DNA from: Pelagophyceae sp. CCMP2097
Lineage: Eukaryota; Sar; Pelagophyceae
NCBI GenBank assembly: GCA_026770575.1
Contig: MU657265.1
Location: 7,778-57,596, forward strand
Direction of reading: 5' to 3'
DNA length: 49,819 nt
The notes under the pieces were generated by a model. It worked only from the letters and a program-made list of their open reading frames with translations. It did no database searches and was not told the DNA's origin. Shown here one piece after another: positions 21,601 through 30,900 of this stretch. Every line of letters begins with the position of its first letter. Within the stretch, counting starts at the first letter, position 1. A program made the translations under genes and the position numbers.

Positions 21601-24600
21601 CGCTTCCTCTTGAGGGGGGCTCTGATGGGCTCCTTCCATGGCCCGAGGACACATACTCGGGCCCTGATACGGTCCGGAGGCGGTCCGTAGACGGCCCTCG
21701 AGAGACGGACCCCTTCAAGGACCCCTTCAAGGACCCTGATACGGGTCTCATCCGTACGGGCCTTGGAGACGGCCCTCAAGACGCCCCCTGTACGGCCCCC
21801 TGTACCGCGGCTCTCTCCGTGGTCTCCTCAACGGGCCCCAAGCTGCCGGTTGCGGGAGGCCGTTTCGGAGCACCTTTAAATTGCCCCGTTGTGGCCTCCA
21901 AATTAAAACACGGCACCGCGGCATCATGGACGGACGGGAGCCTCGAGTTGACGACGGAGCGGTTCGTGAAGTCCACAAGGGCCAAAGTCCGTTCAAAGTC
22001 CGTTCAAGGTCCGTTCAAGGTCCGGAGGCGGTCCACCAAAGCGTCGGCGGGCTCTGCCCCTCGGGTTCCGTCTCGTCCTCGAGGAGGGCTCCATCTCGAC
22101 AACACCCTTCTCGACGCAACGCCGGAATGCTCTCCACCGGGGCGCCGCTCGGCCAACTTTTTGGCAAAAAGGTTCGGGTTCTTGGACAATGCGATTTGGG
22201 GACCAGCCGCTGAGAAAAGGCCCGTTGGAAGCGACCCGCGAGCACAAAGGGCCCAACACAAAGGTCCCTTTGAAACCTCTCGAAGACGGTCCCTTTGAAC
22301 ATCATCATTCGATACAACCCCGTCGAAAAGGCCCCCTCGAAAAGGCCCCTCGAAAAGGCCCCTCGAAAAGGCCCCCTCGAAAAGGCCCCCTCGAAAAGGC
22401 CCCCTCGAAAAGGCCCCCCTGAAAGGTCGCCGTTTCAGACCACCCCTCGAAAAAGTCGCCCAAGGAAAGGCCCAAATGAGCGGTCCGATTCCAAGCGGCC
22501 CTTTGAAAGATGGTCCCGTGCGGCGCCCTCCGAACTGTGTTTTGAGAGCCTTTCAACGGCCCAGACCCGGGACGTTGCGGCGGGGGACGAGGCCCAAACG
22601 GCCCCCAAACGGACCGACGCACGCGGCCGGAAGAGAGCGTCGTCCAAGACAACCTCGGACGGCCCTTTGTTCGATTTTTCCGACGAATTCCCATCTTTGC
22701 CGGCTGCGGCCACAGATCAGCAATGGTTCGACTGCGGGTTCGGCCCTTGAAAAGGCCCCGGGAGACGGGACGCAGAGGCGTCGAGGCGGATCCCAACACG
22801 AAAATGGCACCTATCCATACAGCGGAGCGTATGGCGCTGGACCGTGCCGTCGGACAGCGGCCCCCGTGTCGTAGAAAAGGCGCCCCAAAGGCGCCAAAGG
22901 CGGAGAGAGGGCGGGCCCGCGGTCCGACGGCGGCCGACTTTTTCAGGACGGCGGCCTCCGATCCCGGACTGCCTCTTTGGGGCGTCGGACTCCCGCAGCG
23001 CGGGATGGCGCCCCCGACTCCAGATCGAGGCCGAGGACGAATCCCCGAATTCAAAAAAGTTAATTTTTTAAAAACGAGGCTCACCAAGATCAGGAAGCAG
23101 ATCGTCTCCAGCGAGCAAATCACGTGCAACCAACGCCTCGAGATCCAAAAGCTGGCCCAAATCATCGCCGAGGTACGCGCCCGGCGTCAGCGGCACGTTG
23201 AAACGCCGGCACGCTGCCCCCGCGCCGTTTCGGGAGCAACGCCGCGGAAGAGGCCGCTTCGGGAGCAACGCCGCATCCATAGGCAGAGGAGGAACGGCAG
23301 CGCCAGCGCAAGGAGCAGGCCGCCGTCGTCGGTGCGGGTTTTACGAGCCCGGCACCCCCGAAGCCATCTTCAAATTAGGCGAGCGCGCCGTCCTCTCGTC
23401 GATGCTCATCCGCCGCGACGCCGAATTGGCAAAGGTCCGTTTGAGGGGCGCTCCACGTTGAGCACCCGCGCGCGACCCCGGAGGCATGCTCTCCAGAGGG
23501 CGCCTCGACAAGGGTCCGTCGAGAAGGGCGGTTTCAGACGGGGCAACTCCGGAATCTCTGAGACGGCCCTCTGAGCCTCAAAACGACGTCGAGACGGCCT
23601 TGAGACGGCCCTCTGGAGAGCATCGAGCCGGAAGACGGCCCTCGAGGCAGTCCGAAGCGACGGTCTCAAAACGACGGTCTCAAAATGACTCTCATCGAGA
23701 CGGCCATTCGGACGGCGCTGCAGACGGCCTTGGAGAGACGGCCCTTCAAGGCGGCTTTTGAGACGGCTTTTGAGACGGCCCTCGAGACGGCATTGAAGAC
23801 AGCCCGCGATGTCTACTCTCGAGAAGGACCTCTCCGCGGCCCCAACACGACCTTCAGACGGTCCTGAAGACGGCATTGAAGACGGCCCTCGAGACGGCAT
23901 TGAAGACGGCCCTCGAGACGGTCTTCGAGACGGCCCTCGAGACGGTCTTCGAGACGGCCTTCGAGACGGCCCCAAACCGAACTCAAACCGACCCCGAGAC
24001 GGCATTGAGGCGGTCTCTCGACGGCCCTCTCGACGTCGAGACGGCCTTAAAATGACCTCGTGGCGGTGCTGAAGACGGCCCCGGAGACGGTCCTGGAGAC
24101 GGCCCTTGAAACGGTCTCGAGACGGTACTGAAGACGGCCTTGGAGACGGCCTTGGAGACGGCCTCGAGACGGCCTTGGAGACGGCCTTGGAGACGGCCCT
24201 TCAGAGGGTCCTCGAGATGGCAGGCGACTTGGAAACGGTCTTCGAGGCGGTCTGTCGAGGGCCCTCTTGATAAGGGCCCCCGGACGGGGGCCACCCCAAG
24301 GATTTGTTGGTCTGTACCTCTGCTGCCTCCTGGGGAAGCGGTCGCCTCAAAGAATCGCCCACGCGGCGTTTCAAAAATTCGACCGTTTCAGAATCCGATT
24401 TCGACGTCATTTTTCGGCGATTGCTTTCGGCGAACACTTCCCCAGGAGGGTGACAGACCAACAAATCCTTGGGGCTCGCCCCGTCCGGGGGGGCCCTTAT
24501 CGAAGCGACGGTCACAGAGGGCCCGTCGAGGGACCCTCAAAGGAACTGTCCAAAGGGGCCGTCCGAGGGACCGTCCGAGCCTCTCGAGGGGCCGTCTCGA

Positions 24601-27123
24601 GGGGTCGTCCCCAAAGACCGTCCAAAGGGGCCGTCTCGATGAACCGTCTCCAAAGGAGCCGGAGATCGAAGCAGCGACGGGTTTGCCCTTGAACCCGCGC
24701 ATCGGGTTTGCCGGGTTGTCGCGTTTTGGCCTTGGCCGTCTTTGAGCGGGTCTGGCCTTTGGCCTCTCACCCTTTCTTAGACGGGTATCTCGGCCGTCTC
24801 GATGGACTCACACTTCGACCGCCCCGAAGGCCACCGAGAAAGGCCTTTCGAGAGGGACCGTAGGGCACTTTTCGAAGAAGCCGTCAAGTCCCTCTGACAA
24901 GGGGCCCGAGACGCGGTCCGTTGAGACACGGTCCGTTGAGACGCGGTCCGTTGAGACGCGGTCCGTTGAGACGCGGACCGTTGAGACACGGTCCGTTGAG
25001 ACGCGGTCCGTTGAGACACGGTCCGTTGAGGCACGGTCCGTCGAGAAGGCCCTTTGAAGAGGTCCGTCGAGAAGGCCCCTTGAAGAGGTCCCTAACTGAC
25101 GAGAACCCTCCGACCTGATCCCTCGATGCCCGAGTTGGCGAGGTCCATGTGGCATTGTCCAAGGGCGGGGTCCCTGTCGCAAGGTCCCTGCGCCGAGGCC
25201 CCGCAAGGTCCCGTATAGGGCCCCGTAATTCAGTCCCTCTGGCAAACCCGTGACCTCTGGCTCTGTCACCCGCGCCCTCTCAGACGACGTCGCCGCGGCC
25301 CTTTGGCACAAATTGAGCCACCCGAATACACCGCCCCTGCCTCTGGCTCCTCGACGGAGGAAAAGCCGCTCAACGGCCTTTGAACCCCGCGCAGGTCTAC
25401 GAGGCGATCAAGGTCAACTGGGCCGCGCTGCAGCGCGGCGAGGCGAGCTACGCCGAACGGGCTGCCGAGGTCCGTTGCAACGCGTTGAAAATTTTGAAAA
25501 GGAAAAAAGGAAAAAACGGCCCCCCGCAGGTCGACTTCCTCGGCGAGCGCATCCGGGCCGCGCTGGCGGAGAGGAGCGGCAGCGCGCTGCAGGTTTCGAG
25601 TTTGCGCGATTTGAAAATGACGTTACACGCCCTGGAGGGCGACCTGCTCGCCGAAAAGACGAAGATCAAAGCGCTCGAGGAGGAGCTCGGGCGGCCGTTA
25701 AATGTGCATCGCTGGCGCATGCTGGAGAGCGCGGACCCGCAGCGGTGCGGCTTCAAATGTGCATTCGTTCGTTGAGTGTGCACGGGCGCCCAGTTTCAAA
25801 AGGGCAACGGGCTAGGTTTGAGATGATTCAACGGATCCAAAGCCTCCAGAAGCGCATCATCTCCAAGACGGACGAGGTGCGACTCGAGAGGGGCGACCAC
25901 CCCCAGGCAGGACCTGGCACTTTTGGGTCTCGGTCGCCGAAAACGTTTTTGGGAGACCGCCGTCTGAAAGCCCGCCGACGTGCGGGCCCTCCAGCCACCT
26001 CGCCTTTGATGGCTTCGAGGCGGCTTCGAGGCGACATCGAGCCGGTGCTGGAGACGGCCCTTGTGGACGTTGGAACAGCCTCGAAACGGTGAGACGGCGG
26101 TCTTTCGACGGCCCTTGTGAATGGGCCCCGCAACAGACGGGAGCCGACCTCGAGACTGTCCTCGAGACGGCCCTCCGCACGGTCCGTTGGACGGTCGTCG
26201 AAACGGCCCTCTCGAGAGACGGTCCTCTCGAGAGACGGTCCTCTCGAGAGTTGGCCTCTCGACGGCCCTCTCTTTGCGGCTTTCTTGATGGTTTTATAAC
26301 GACGTTGAGACGGTCGTCGAGACAGTCCTCTTCAACGGCCTTTTTTGCGGCCCGTCTCGACGGCCCTCGGACGCGATTCAAGTCGCGATTCAAGTCGAGC
26401 GCCTCTGGGCCGTCATCGCAACGTGGGTTTCGCCCCCCCTCAAGCAAAGCCGGAGAAGGATGGCAGGGGTCGAATGCCGCGGCCCTCTTTTGATCTTGAT
26501 GAGTTCAAATGGGATTTAAAATGGGGATTTGAGTAGGTCTTGCAAAAAGAACTGGCCATCCAGGAGAAGGAAACGACGTACGTGGAGTTGAAGAATATTC
26601 TCGGCAGGCAGCCTGGGCCGGAGGTGGCCGAGCAGCTGCAGTCGCATCGGACCGGCGTCGGGCCTTTGGCAACGCGGAATTGGCGCCGCTTTGAGATGGC
26701 CATCACCGTGGATCACCGTGGAGTGCAGCACCGTGGAGTGCATCACCAAGGTTGGATGTGTCAGGTACCAGCAGGCGGTGCGCGAAAAGGCGAAACAGAT
26801 GCGCGCCATGGCCGAGGAGCTCGACATGTACAAGATGCAGGTCCGTATGATTGAACCGTGGGCCCCTTTGCCGTTTGCCCGCAAACCGCGCGCAGGTGGC
26901 CGAATTCCGCGGCGACATCGCCAGCGTCGCCAAGGAGCTCGACGTTTGGCCCCGTGTCCGTTGGGGGCCACTTTTGCCACGTTCTCAGGGCCCTTTGACA
27001 AGGTGGCCCTCTTGGACACGCCTTGGGCGATAGGCTCAAGTGCAAGGCTGGGTCCAGAAGCGGCTCGCCGACGAAGAAAATGCGCGGCCGCCGCCGCCGC
27101 GCCAGCCCGCGCTCTACACGTAG
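6613..27123 (+). CDS. CFAP58: CFAP58 (CCDC147/FAP58-type), axonemal coiled-coil protein, at least 22 exons
   Basis: CFAP58 is a coiled-coil protein of motile cilia and flagella, tied to inner-arm dynein docking and intraflagellar transport. Exons: 6613-6706, 6747-7108, 7216-7339, 8902-9041, 9110-about 9187, [one unresolved], 10243-10343, 10412-10534, 12872-13047, 13095-13293, 15989-16088, 17396-17462, 17512-17600, 23079-23172, 23283-23331, 23379-23434, 25395-25469, 25530-25744, 25816-25876, 26537-26640, 26765-26840, 26896-26943, 27034-27123 (TAG). Family matches recalled include LQQQQNLYEAVR, RNLYSKNL, MKRRFKLMNHQIEQLK, LNVHRWRMLES, IQSLQKRIISKTDE and RQPGPEVAEQLQ. All listed joins keep frame except across 9188-10242, where phase demands an extra exon. 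The total is about 840 residues, against about 870 for animal CFAP58. The start at 6613 has no close upstream alternative that fits. Family identity is very secure. Confidence 0.93.
7751..7855. repeat. 13-bp minisatellite ACGGTCCGTTTCG in a CFAP58 intron
   Basis: Eight tandem copies: GGTCCGTT occurs at 7753, 7766, 7779, 7792, 7805, 7818 and 7831, and the eighth reads GGTCCGTC. A 13-bp period makes the same 13-residue peptide appear in all three frames, hence several overlapping pseudo-ORFs. Confidence 0.95.
7936..8130. repeat. 12-15 bp minisatellite, GGCCCTCGA / GGTCCCGGAGACAGCTC types
   Basis: Tandem GAGACGGTCCCGGAGACAGC units alternate with GCGGCCCTCGAG units inside the third intron of CFAP58. 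Confidence 0.8.
8619..8663. repeat. 13-bp minisatellite GGCGGCCCCTCTC
   Basis: Three near-perfect copies and one variant (GGCGGCCCATCTC) lie in tandem within the third intron of CFAP58. Confidence 0.85.
9188..10242. other. CFAP58 intronic stretch with an unresolved exon
   Basis: Exon 5 appears to end in phase 0 while the exon at 10243 needs two leftover bases. An exon of length 3n+2 should therefore lie here, matching the roughly 30 residues missing from the coiled coil. It could not be placed. The stretch includes a 13-bp AACGGATTTTTTC array near 9315-9360 with degenerate continuations. Confidence 0.5.
9313..9385. repeat. 13-bp minisatellite AACGGATTTTTTC
   Basis: Three close copies are followed by GACGGCTTTTCC variants. 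The period matches that of other arrays in the gene, but the unit is T-rich. Confidence 0.8.
10535..12871. other. Expanded CFAP58 intron (about 2.3 kb)
   Basis: It is filled with CCCCTCGAGACAG/CCCCTCTGCAAGG motifs (10860-11060) and a near-duplicate pair: ACAAAATCGAACGAACCCCC plus GTGTATCGC at about 11450-11480 and again at about 12023-12050. A 13-bp GGCCGCCGTCTGG array follows near 12316-12371. Open frames on both strands are composition artefacts. Confidence 0.7.
12316..12371. repeat. 13-bp minisatellite GGCCGCCGTCTGG
   Basis: Four full tandem copies plus a partial one, inside the CFAP58 intron that ends at 12871. Confidence 0.9.
13845..14010. repeat. 11-15 bp minisatellites CGGCCGAAAAA and ACGGCCCCGAAGACA
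   Basis: Two related arrays lie in succession. The first has about four A-rich 11-bp units; the second has about eight 15-bp units ending in GAGACAACGGCCC variants. Confidence 0.85.
15001..15173. repeat. 14-bp minisatellite GAGACGGTCCGTTC
   Basis: GGTCCGTT recurs at exactly 14-bp spacing from 15007 to 15161, twelve copies. The last base of the unit alternates between C and T. The core equals that of the 13-bp (7751) and 15-bp (24908) arrays. Confidence 0.97.
15730..15855. repeat. 12-bp minisatellite ACGGCCCTTGAA
   Basis: Several tandem copies, interrupted around 15770-15800, lie just before the exon at 15989. Confidence 0.85.
16089..17395. other. Expanded CFAP58 intron (about 1.3 kb)
   Basis: The donor is GTTTTG after SKNLIA, and the acceptor is CAAG before SEEIAEMK. 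It carries CGGACTTTCAA repeats (16193-16245) and CCTTCCAACGGC repeats (16395-16565). Confidence 0.7.
16395..16565. repeat. 12-bp minisatellite CCTTCCAACGGC
   Basis: Two clusters (16395-16460 and 16505-16565) are separated by a segment ending GGGCCCAGC that also follows the second cluster, suggesting block duplication. Confidence 0.8.
17728..17910. repeat. 28-bp minisatellite (TTTTCCCGGCCGTTGAGAGC + AAGGGGCC)
   Basis: About seven copies, two of them shortened by loss of GTTGAGAGC-type sequence, one with CCCGGGGCC in place of AAGGGGCC. They lie just inside the 5.5-kb intron. Confidence 0.9.
18030..18090. repeat. 23-bp tandem repeat, GGCTTTGCGGGGCCCGACGC type
   Basis: Two perfect copies and one truncated copy ending GGGGCGGGCC. 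Confidence 0.85.
22318..22425. repeat. 13-14 bp minisatellite CGAAAAGGCCCCCT
   Basis: About eight tandem units alternating between AGGCCCCT and AGGCCCCCT endings, in the largest CFAP58 intron. Confidence 0.85.
23700..24205. repeat. 12-bp-type minisatellite, GAGACGGCCCTC / GAGACGGCCTTG
   Basis: Tandem and semi-tandem units with occasional GAAGACGGCATT variants. The period is mostly 12 bp, so one frame reads as an E-T-A-L-like four-residue repeat. Confidence 0.85.
24908..25042. repeat. 15-bp minisatellite GAGACGCGGTCCGTT
   Basis: Nine copies start at 24908, 24923, 24938, 24953, 24968, 24983, 24998, 25013 and 25028, with GACGC/GACAC variants. Confidence 0.95.
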
Positions 27124-27900
27124 CGGCGATTCTAAGGCCACTTCTTCTGATCCAAGGCCGGCCCCAAGGGGCCGGCGATGGGGCCGTTTCGGGTTTCTTG
27201 TCGGAGATGGGGGCCCTCGCGGACTCTTCTTTCGCCGGGCCGGAGAGGCGGAAGAGCGCGTCGGCCTTTGCGCGGCCGCAAGGCGGGCCGGAACACTTCA
27301 AGGGGTGAAGACATTCGGATTTCATGGATGATGCGGTCAGGCCCCAGGGGGCGTCCTGTCGCGGTGAGAGGCGATGGGGGAAGAAGCCCGCGGTGATTTT
27401 GCGATTCGCCTTTTTCGAGATCTCTTCAGGGGGCGCCACTCTCGAACGGATCAGCCACCTGAGGTGCCCGACTGGTTTCGGACGATTCCGACTGACCCTC
27501 CGGAAAAACGCGCCTTGATTTCCAGTCTGGAGTGTAATTCGCGTTCAAGCTCGAGGGTATTCAAGAGGCAAATCCTTTTCATCTTGTCGTCGCGAGCCGC
27601 GCCATCACGACGCCGGAGCACCGCCTGCCGGTCGGGAGTGCAACCGGGTCCTCGTGCGCTCACGACGGACCACCCCACCAGTCTGCCTCACTGGTTTTGG
27701 AGCGACCCTCCCAAAATCATCGGATAAATGAATTCCGTGCATACTCCTGGGAGTGGGGGTCTTGCATTTCGGCTGATAAGGCTGCCCTGTAATTTCACAT
27801 TTATGGTAAAGGATTTCTGGTCGTTTAAAATATTGGGAGATACTCGCATCCACGGCCGCCAAACGACTGCCGGTGACGCAAGTGCTATGGCGGGGTCTAG
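27124..27900. other. Region downstream of CFAP58 with a duplicated ~45-bp segment
   Basis: The CFAP58 3' UTR and terminator should lie here. A perfect palindromic GGCCGGCCCC...GGGGCCGGC string sits near 27160-27176. An open frame at 27374-27727 (+, 117 codons) includes two related pieces, DQPPEVPDWFRTIPTDPP-like (about 27451-27505) and DHPTSLPHWFWSDPP-like (about 27668-27712). No family is recognised and the reading frame may be chance. Confidence 0.35.
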
Positions 27901-28105
27901 CCCGGCCCTACACCTGCCATACGAGGTATAAAAACTCGGAGGGCGCGCCGGTGGAGCGCAACACAGGTCGAAAAGACTTGCGATTAGGGGACCTTGCACT
28001 TTTGGCTGGCTGGGCCGTTGCATACCCAACGAATTCGAATGGAGGTCCTTTCCTGTCTTCGTGTGGAGGGACGGCCCGCCCCCCATCCGCGTGCCAGCTG
28101 CTGTG

Positions 28106-28603
28106 ATGGCAGAGCGGCGGTCTCGCGGACCGTACCAGCCTGGCGCACCGGTCCGAATAGGCGCTTGCCAATTTGGATCTGCGTGGGCAAAATATCACTT
28201 TGGCGCCAAGGCGCACGAGGCGACGATTGACGGGACGTTCCTCGGCTTGCTGCTGGAGGAGCCCGAGCACGGCCTATTCGTGTGGGACTTCCCCGACGAG
28301 GCGCTGGCGCCGCAAAAGTCGTTGATCGAGTTCGTGGTTTGGACGGGTGCCGGGCTCGCGCCGCAGTCGGCGCCGTTCGTGCGCGACGAGCACGACGCCA
28401 CGGCCGTGCATCACGCGCGCCAGGCGTTCTTCCTCGCGTCCACCAGGGTGGCCGTTGACCTCAAGCGCGGCAGCTCGAGCTTGCAGAGCTTGTTGCACGC
28501 TTCCTGCATCTCGCAGTTGAACTCCTGCGGACATCTCCCGGGCAGGTTCGCCTTGAAGAACTCGACGACCTGCGAGCCGTGCGCGATGAGGTCGTGGAGG
28601 TAG
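28106..28603 (+). CDS. Uncharacterised ORF, possible mobile-element or orphan gene
   Basis: The frame runs from ATG 28106 to a stop at 28603 (165 codons). The first two thirds look coding: codon third positions are G/C-rich and the protein is well mixed (for example FGSAWAKYHFG, IDGTFLGLLLEEPEHGLF and VWDFPDEAL). The rest overlaps a better-looking frame on the minus strand (28411-28863), so the true end may come earlier or lie behind an intron. The G-T-F-L-G and V-W-D motif spacing is reminiscent of small chromo- or Tudor-like domains found in some transposon proteins, but I cannot name a family. It lies among repeats. Confidence 0.35.
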   Translation: MAERRSRGPYQPGAPVRIGACQFGSAWAKYHFGAKAHEATIDGTFLGLLLEEPEHGLFVWDFPDEALAPQKSLIEFVVWTGAGLAPQSAPFVRDEHDATAVHHARQAFFLASTRVAVDLKRGSSSLQSLLHASCISQLNSCGHLPGRFALKNSTTCEPCAMRSWR

Positions 28604-28863
28604 TGCGCCTTCTCCTTGATGCCCGCGCGCCTCCGCACCGGCAGCCACTTTTGGACGCGCTCGTCGTGGCCCTCGAGCGCTTGCAGCTTGACGGCTGCGC
28701 TGCCGGCCGGCGGACTGACCCACGGCTTGACGACGCCGACGAAGATGAGCTGGCGTTGACGCGACGGAACTGACGCGCGGCCTATATATAGAATCGTCGA
28801 GCGAAGAGCCGTCAAACGAGAGACGGCCGAGGAGTGCAATGCGTTTGAAGATGCTACAGGCAC
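28411..28863 (-). CDS. Uncharacterised ORF, probably coding exon(s)
   Basis: This is a minus-strand frame of up to 150 codons. The part from about 28750 down to the TGA at 28411 reads as a real, mostly helical protein: AGIKEKAHYLHDLIAHG, VVEFFKANLPGRCPQEFNC and EACNKLCKLELPRL. Codon third positions are strongly G/C. A TATATATA string (28784-28791) lies just upstream of the well-behaved part and might be a promoter, or simply sit in an intron. No family was recognised. It converges on and overlaps the plus-strand ORF at 28106-28603. It may be joined by splicing to the minus-strand ORF at 28882-29649. Confidence 0.4.
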   Translation of the reverse strand: MPVASSNALHSSAVSRLTALRSTILYIGRASVPSRQRQLIFVGVVKPWVSPPAGSAAVKLQALEGHDERVQKWLPVRRRAGIKEKAHYLHDLIAHGSQVVEFFKANLPGRCPQEFNCEMQEACNKLCKLELPRLRSTATLVDARKNAWRA

Positions 28864-28881
28864 TTTCGAACCGGGGGATCC

Positions 28882-29649
28882 CTATAGGACTCGCCTTCGG
28901 GCTGGCGGCGGTGGGCGCCGCGACTCGTCCGTCTCCGTCTGCAGCGAGCGCCGGCGGCTGGCGGCGCCTTCCCGACCGCGCTCCTCACGTGTCCGCCTCC
29001 GCCCATCGGCAAGTGCGCGCGCGGCTTGCAAGCCAGCGCCGCGCGCATTGTTGCGCGCGGCGGCACGGCGGCTGCGGCGGCCGCGCGTGTCGGGCGCGGT
29101 GTCGAGACCATCGCGCGCCGGCGAGGCGTCGTCGGGAGCCTCTGACTCGCCTGTATCCGACGAAGACGGCCCGTCTCCATCGGACGAGTCGTCGCGATCT
29201 GACTCGGACAAGTCGTCGCGATCCGGCTCGAAGACGGAGCCCAAAGATGATTCTTTATGGGACGTTTTCGGTCGCTTGGACGCCTGTCCCAACCTCAAAA
29301 AGCCACCGAGGTCGTACGTGCCCGCAGCCGTAGGTACGAAGCCGTTCGGTGGCGGGCCCACGAAGAACCAGACGCCCCCATTGAACTCATTTTTCGCTGT
29401 TGTAACCTTTGTCATCTCGCCGCTTCTCACAAGGATCCTCACCACAGCTACATTGTTTACTTTCCACATCTCCACCGATACGCCGATAACAGCGGCGGCG
29501 AAGAAGTCGTCGGGAGGCCATCCACAGCTTTCCAGACATCGGCGCGTCGACAGCAGCACCCCGGGGTGCTTTCTAAGCGCGTTGGCCACTTTTTGCCTAT
29601 CATCGCCGCCGGGAGGCGCCGAATGCGTGACCTCGGGCGCGGTATCCAT
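28882..29649 (-). CDS. Uncharacterised ORF with acidic/Ser-rich tail
   Basis: 255 codons from ATG 29649. The N-terminal half looks like a folded domain (GWPPDDFFAAAVIGVSVEMW, VVRILVRSGEM, FNGGVWFFVGPPP). The second half is low complexity: a Ser/Asp/Glu-rich run, then Arg/Ala-rich sequence. The first 31 or so residues (M-D-T-x-P-E..., ending ALRKHPGV) are duplicated upstream at about 29800-29718 in a copy that does not continue into the domain. This reflects a ~150-bp tandem duplication that includes a hairpin. The family is unknown; it may be spliced to the frame at 28411-28863. Confidence 0.4.
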   Translation of the reverse strand: MDTAPEVTHSAPPGGDDRQKVANALRKHPGVLLSTRRCLESCGWPPDDFFAAAVIGVSVEMWKVNNVAVVRILVRSGEMTKVTTAKNEFNGGVWFFVGPPPNGFVPTAAGTYDLGGFLRLGQASKRPKTSHKESSLGSVFEPDRDDLSESDRDDSSDGDGPSSSDTGESEAPDDASPARDGLDTAPDTRGRRSRRAAARNNARGAGLQAARALADGRRRTREERGREGAASRRRSLQTETDESRRPPPPARRRVL

Positions 29650-29862
29650 TCGTACCTATGTTGACCGTGGATACCGGGCCCGAGGGCACGCACTTTGGCC
29701 ACTGGGGCACCCCTGGGTGCTTTCTAAGCGCGTTGGCCACTTTTTGGGTATCGTCGGCGCCGGGAGGTGCCGAATGCGTGCCCTCGGACCCGGTATCCAT
29801 TCGTACCTATGTTGAGCGCGGATACCGGGTCCGAGGGCACGCACTTTGGCTACTGGGGCGGA
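29564..29862. repeat. Two tandem ~150-bp copies, each containing a 23-bp-arm hairpin
   Basis: The copies share GGGTGCTTTCTAAGCGCGTT and downstream sequence, offset 151 bp. In copy 2 the arms 29776-29798 and 29820-29842 are perfect 23-bp reverse complements around a 21-nt loop starting ATTCGTACCTATGTTGA. In copy 1 the arms (29625-29647 and 29669-29691) have two mismatches. Confidence 0.9.
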
Positions 29863-30299
29863 GTTGGAGGGCGTCCATCGCTCGACAATTGACACAGGCA
29901 GATTGTAGGCTCTACTCACCGGCCCGGGACAAAATTTGCATGGCCATGGGTGGCCCCTCGCGACGAAGACGCGCCCCAAAGCGTGTACGCGGAATCGCCG
30001 TGCGGGCTCGAGACGAGTGGGGTCAAGGAGTCGAGATGTTACGCGAGAAAACCCATCTAATATCAGGAGCTCTGTCTCCTTTTTCGACCTGTGCAATGGC
30101 GAATGACCCAGGATTCTGGCGACATTCTTAAAATTATGTCTCTAAAAGAGCTCAAATCTCAGGTTCGTATCGAGTCCCGTAACAGTGGCACTTTTCAATT
30201 TCGACAGGACTCGATACGAGTTTAAATCGGGTTTGGTTCCAAACTCGTATCCATATACGTTTGCAAATCCGTGCGCGTTCCCCCGACGCTCCAGAATAC

Positions 30300-30900
30300 G
30301 GCAAGTGTTTCAATGCCATCGCGGGGGGAAAGGCTTACGCGACGCGTGTCGTGGACGAGCAGGGGGGGGCGGACGCCAAAAGCGGCGAGAGCGCTTATCC
30401 GGGCGCAACTTGGGACACGCCTCATAATTCCCGCAAATCCCGTGATCCCGAAAAGTCCCGTAAAAGTCCCGATAATAGACAGCTTCACTTTTTCAAGCTA
30501 CTTTCAAGCTGCTTTCAAGCATGCTTTCAAGTCTGCATTTGCGTGTAAAGCTGCTTGAAAGTAGCTAACTTTCAATTTGCGCTTGAAAGTTAGCGAATTT
30601 CAAGCAGCTTTCAGGCTGCTTTTAAAGCGCGGAAATGCTTTAAAGGGCGGGAAGAGTTCGTTGGATGAGCGTCGAGCGAACGTTAGATGAGCGTTAACCC
30701 GGCGCGGGCGCTCGGCGCGGGCGCGCCGCGCGGAGGGGGCGGGGCGCAGCCTCTGGCGGGCGGGGCGGCGACGATGGTGCCCGCGCCTCCGTCGAGGCGC
30801 GGGCCGGTCGCGGGGCCGACGTGCCCCGTCCCGCGCGCCATGTCACCTGGGTGGCCGAAGGAAGGCGCCCTTGACGCCGCTTCGCGCTCACGTTGAAACG
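30300..30900. other. Non-coding repeats: shared 30328 motif, AATCCCG units and TTCAAGCTGC units
   Basis: GGCTTACGCGACGCGTGTCG plus TGGACGAGCAGGG (30328-30362) recurs almost exactly at 49493-49526 and partly at 49549. AATCCCG-type units occupy 30424-30475. CTTTCAAGC/GCTTGAAAGT units, some in inverted orientation, fill 30480-30630. No gene is seen up to about 31100 apart from short GC-rich frames near 30690-30900. Confidence 0.6.

Larger units (their letters stand above)
17601..23078. other. Largest CFAP58 intron (5478 nt)
   Basis: It lies between ALKNE and LTKIRKQIVSSEQ. It holds the 28-bp array at 17728-17910, 23-bp GGCTTTGCGGGGCCCGACGC repeats (18030-18090), GGTCCTTTGGACA repeats (18475-18525), GAGTACGGTC repeats (19200-19235) and CGAAAAGGCCCC repeats (22318-22425). 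Open frames of up to about 530 codons here are composition artefacts. Confidence 0.8.
23435..25394. other. Expanded CFAP58 intron (1960 nt)
   Basis: The donor is GTCCGT after RRDAELAK, and the acceptor is GCAG before VYEAIK. It is dense in GAGACGGCC units (23580-24200), then less regular sequence, then the 15-bp array at 24908-25042. Confidence 0.8.
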
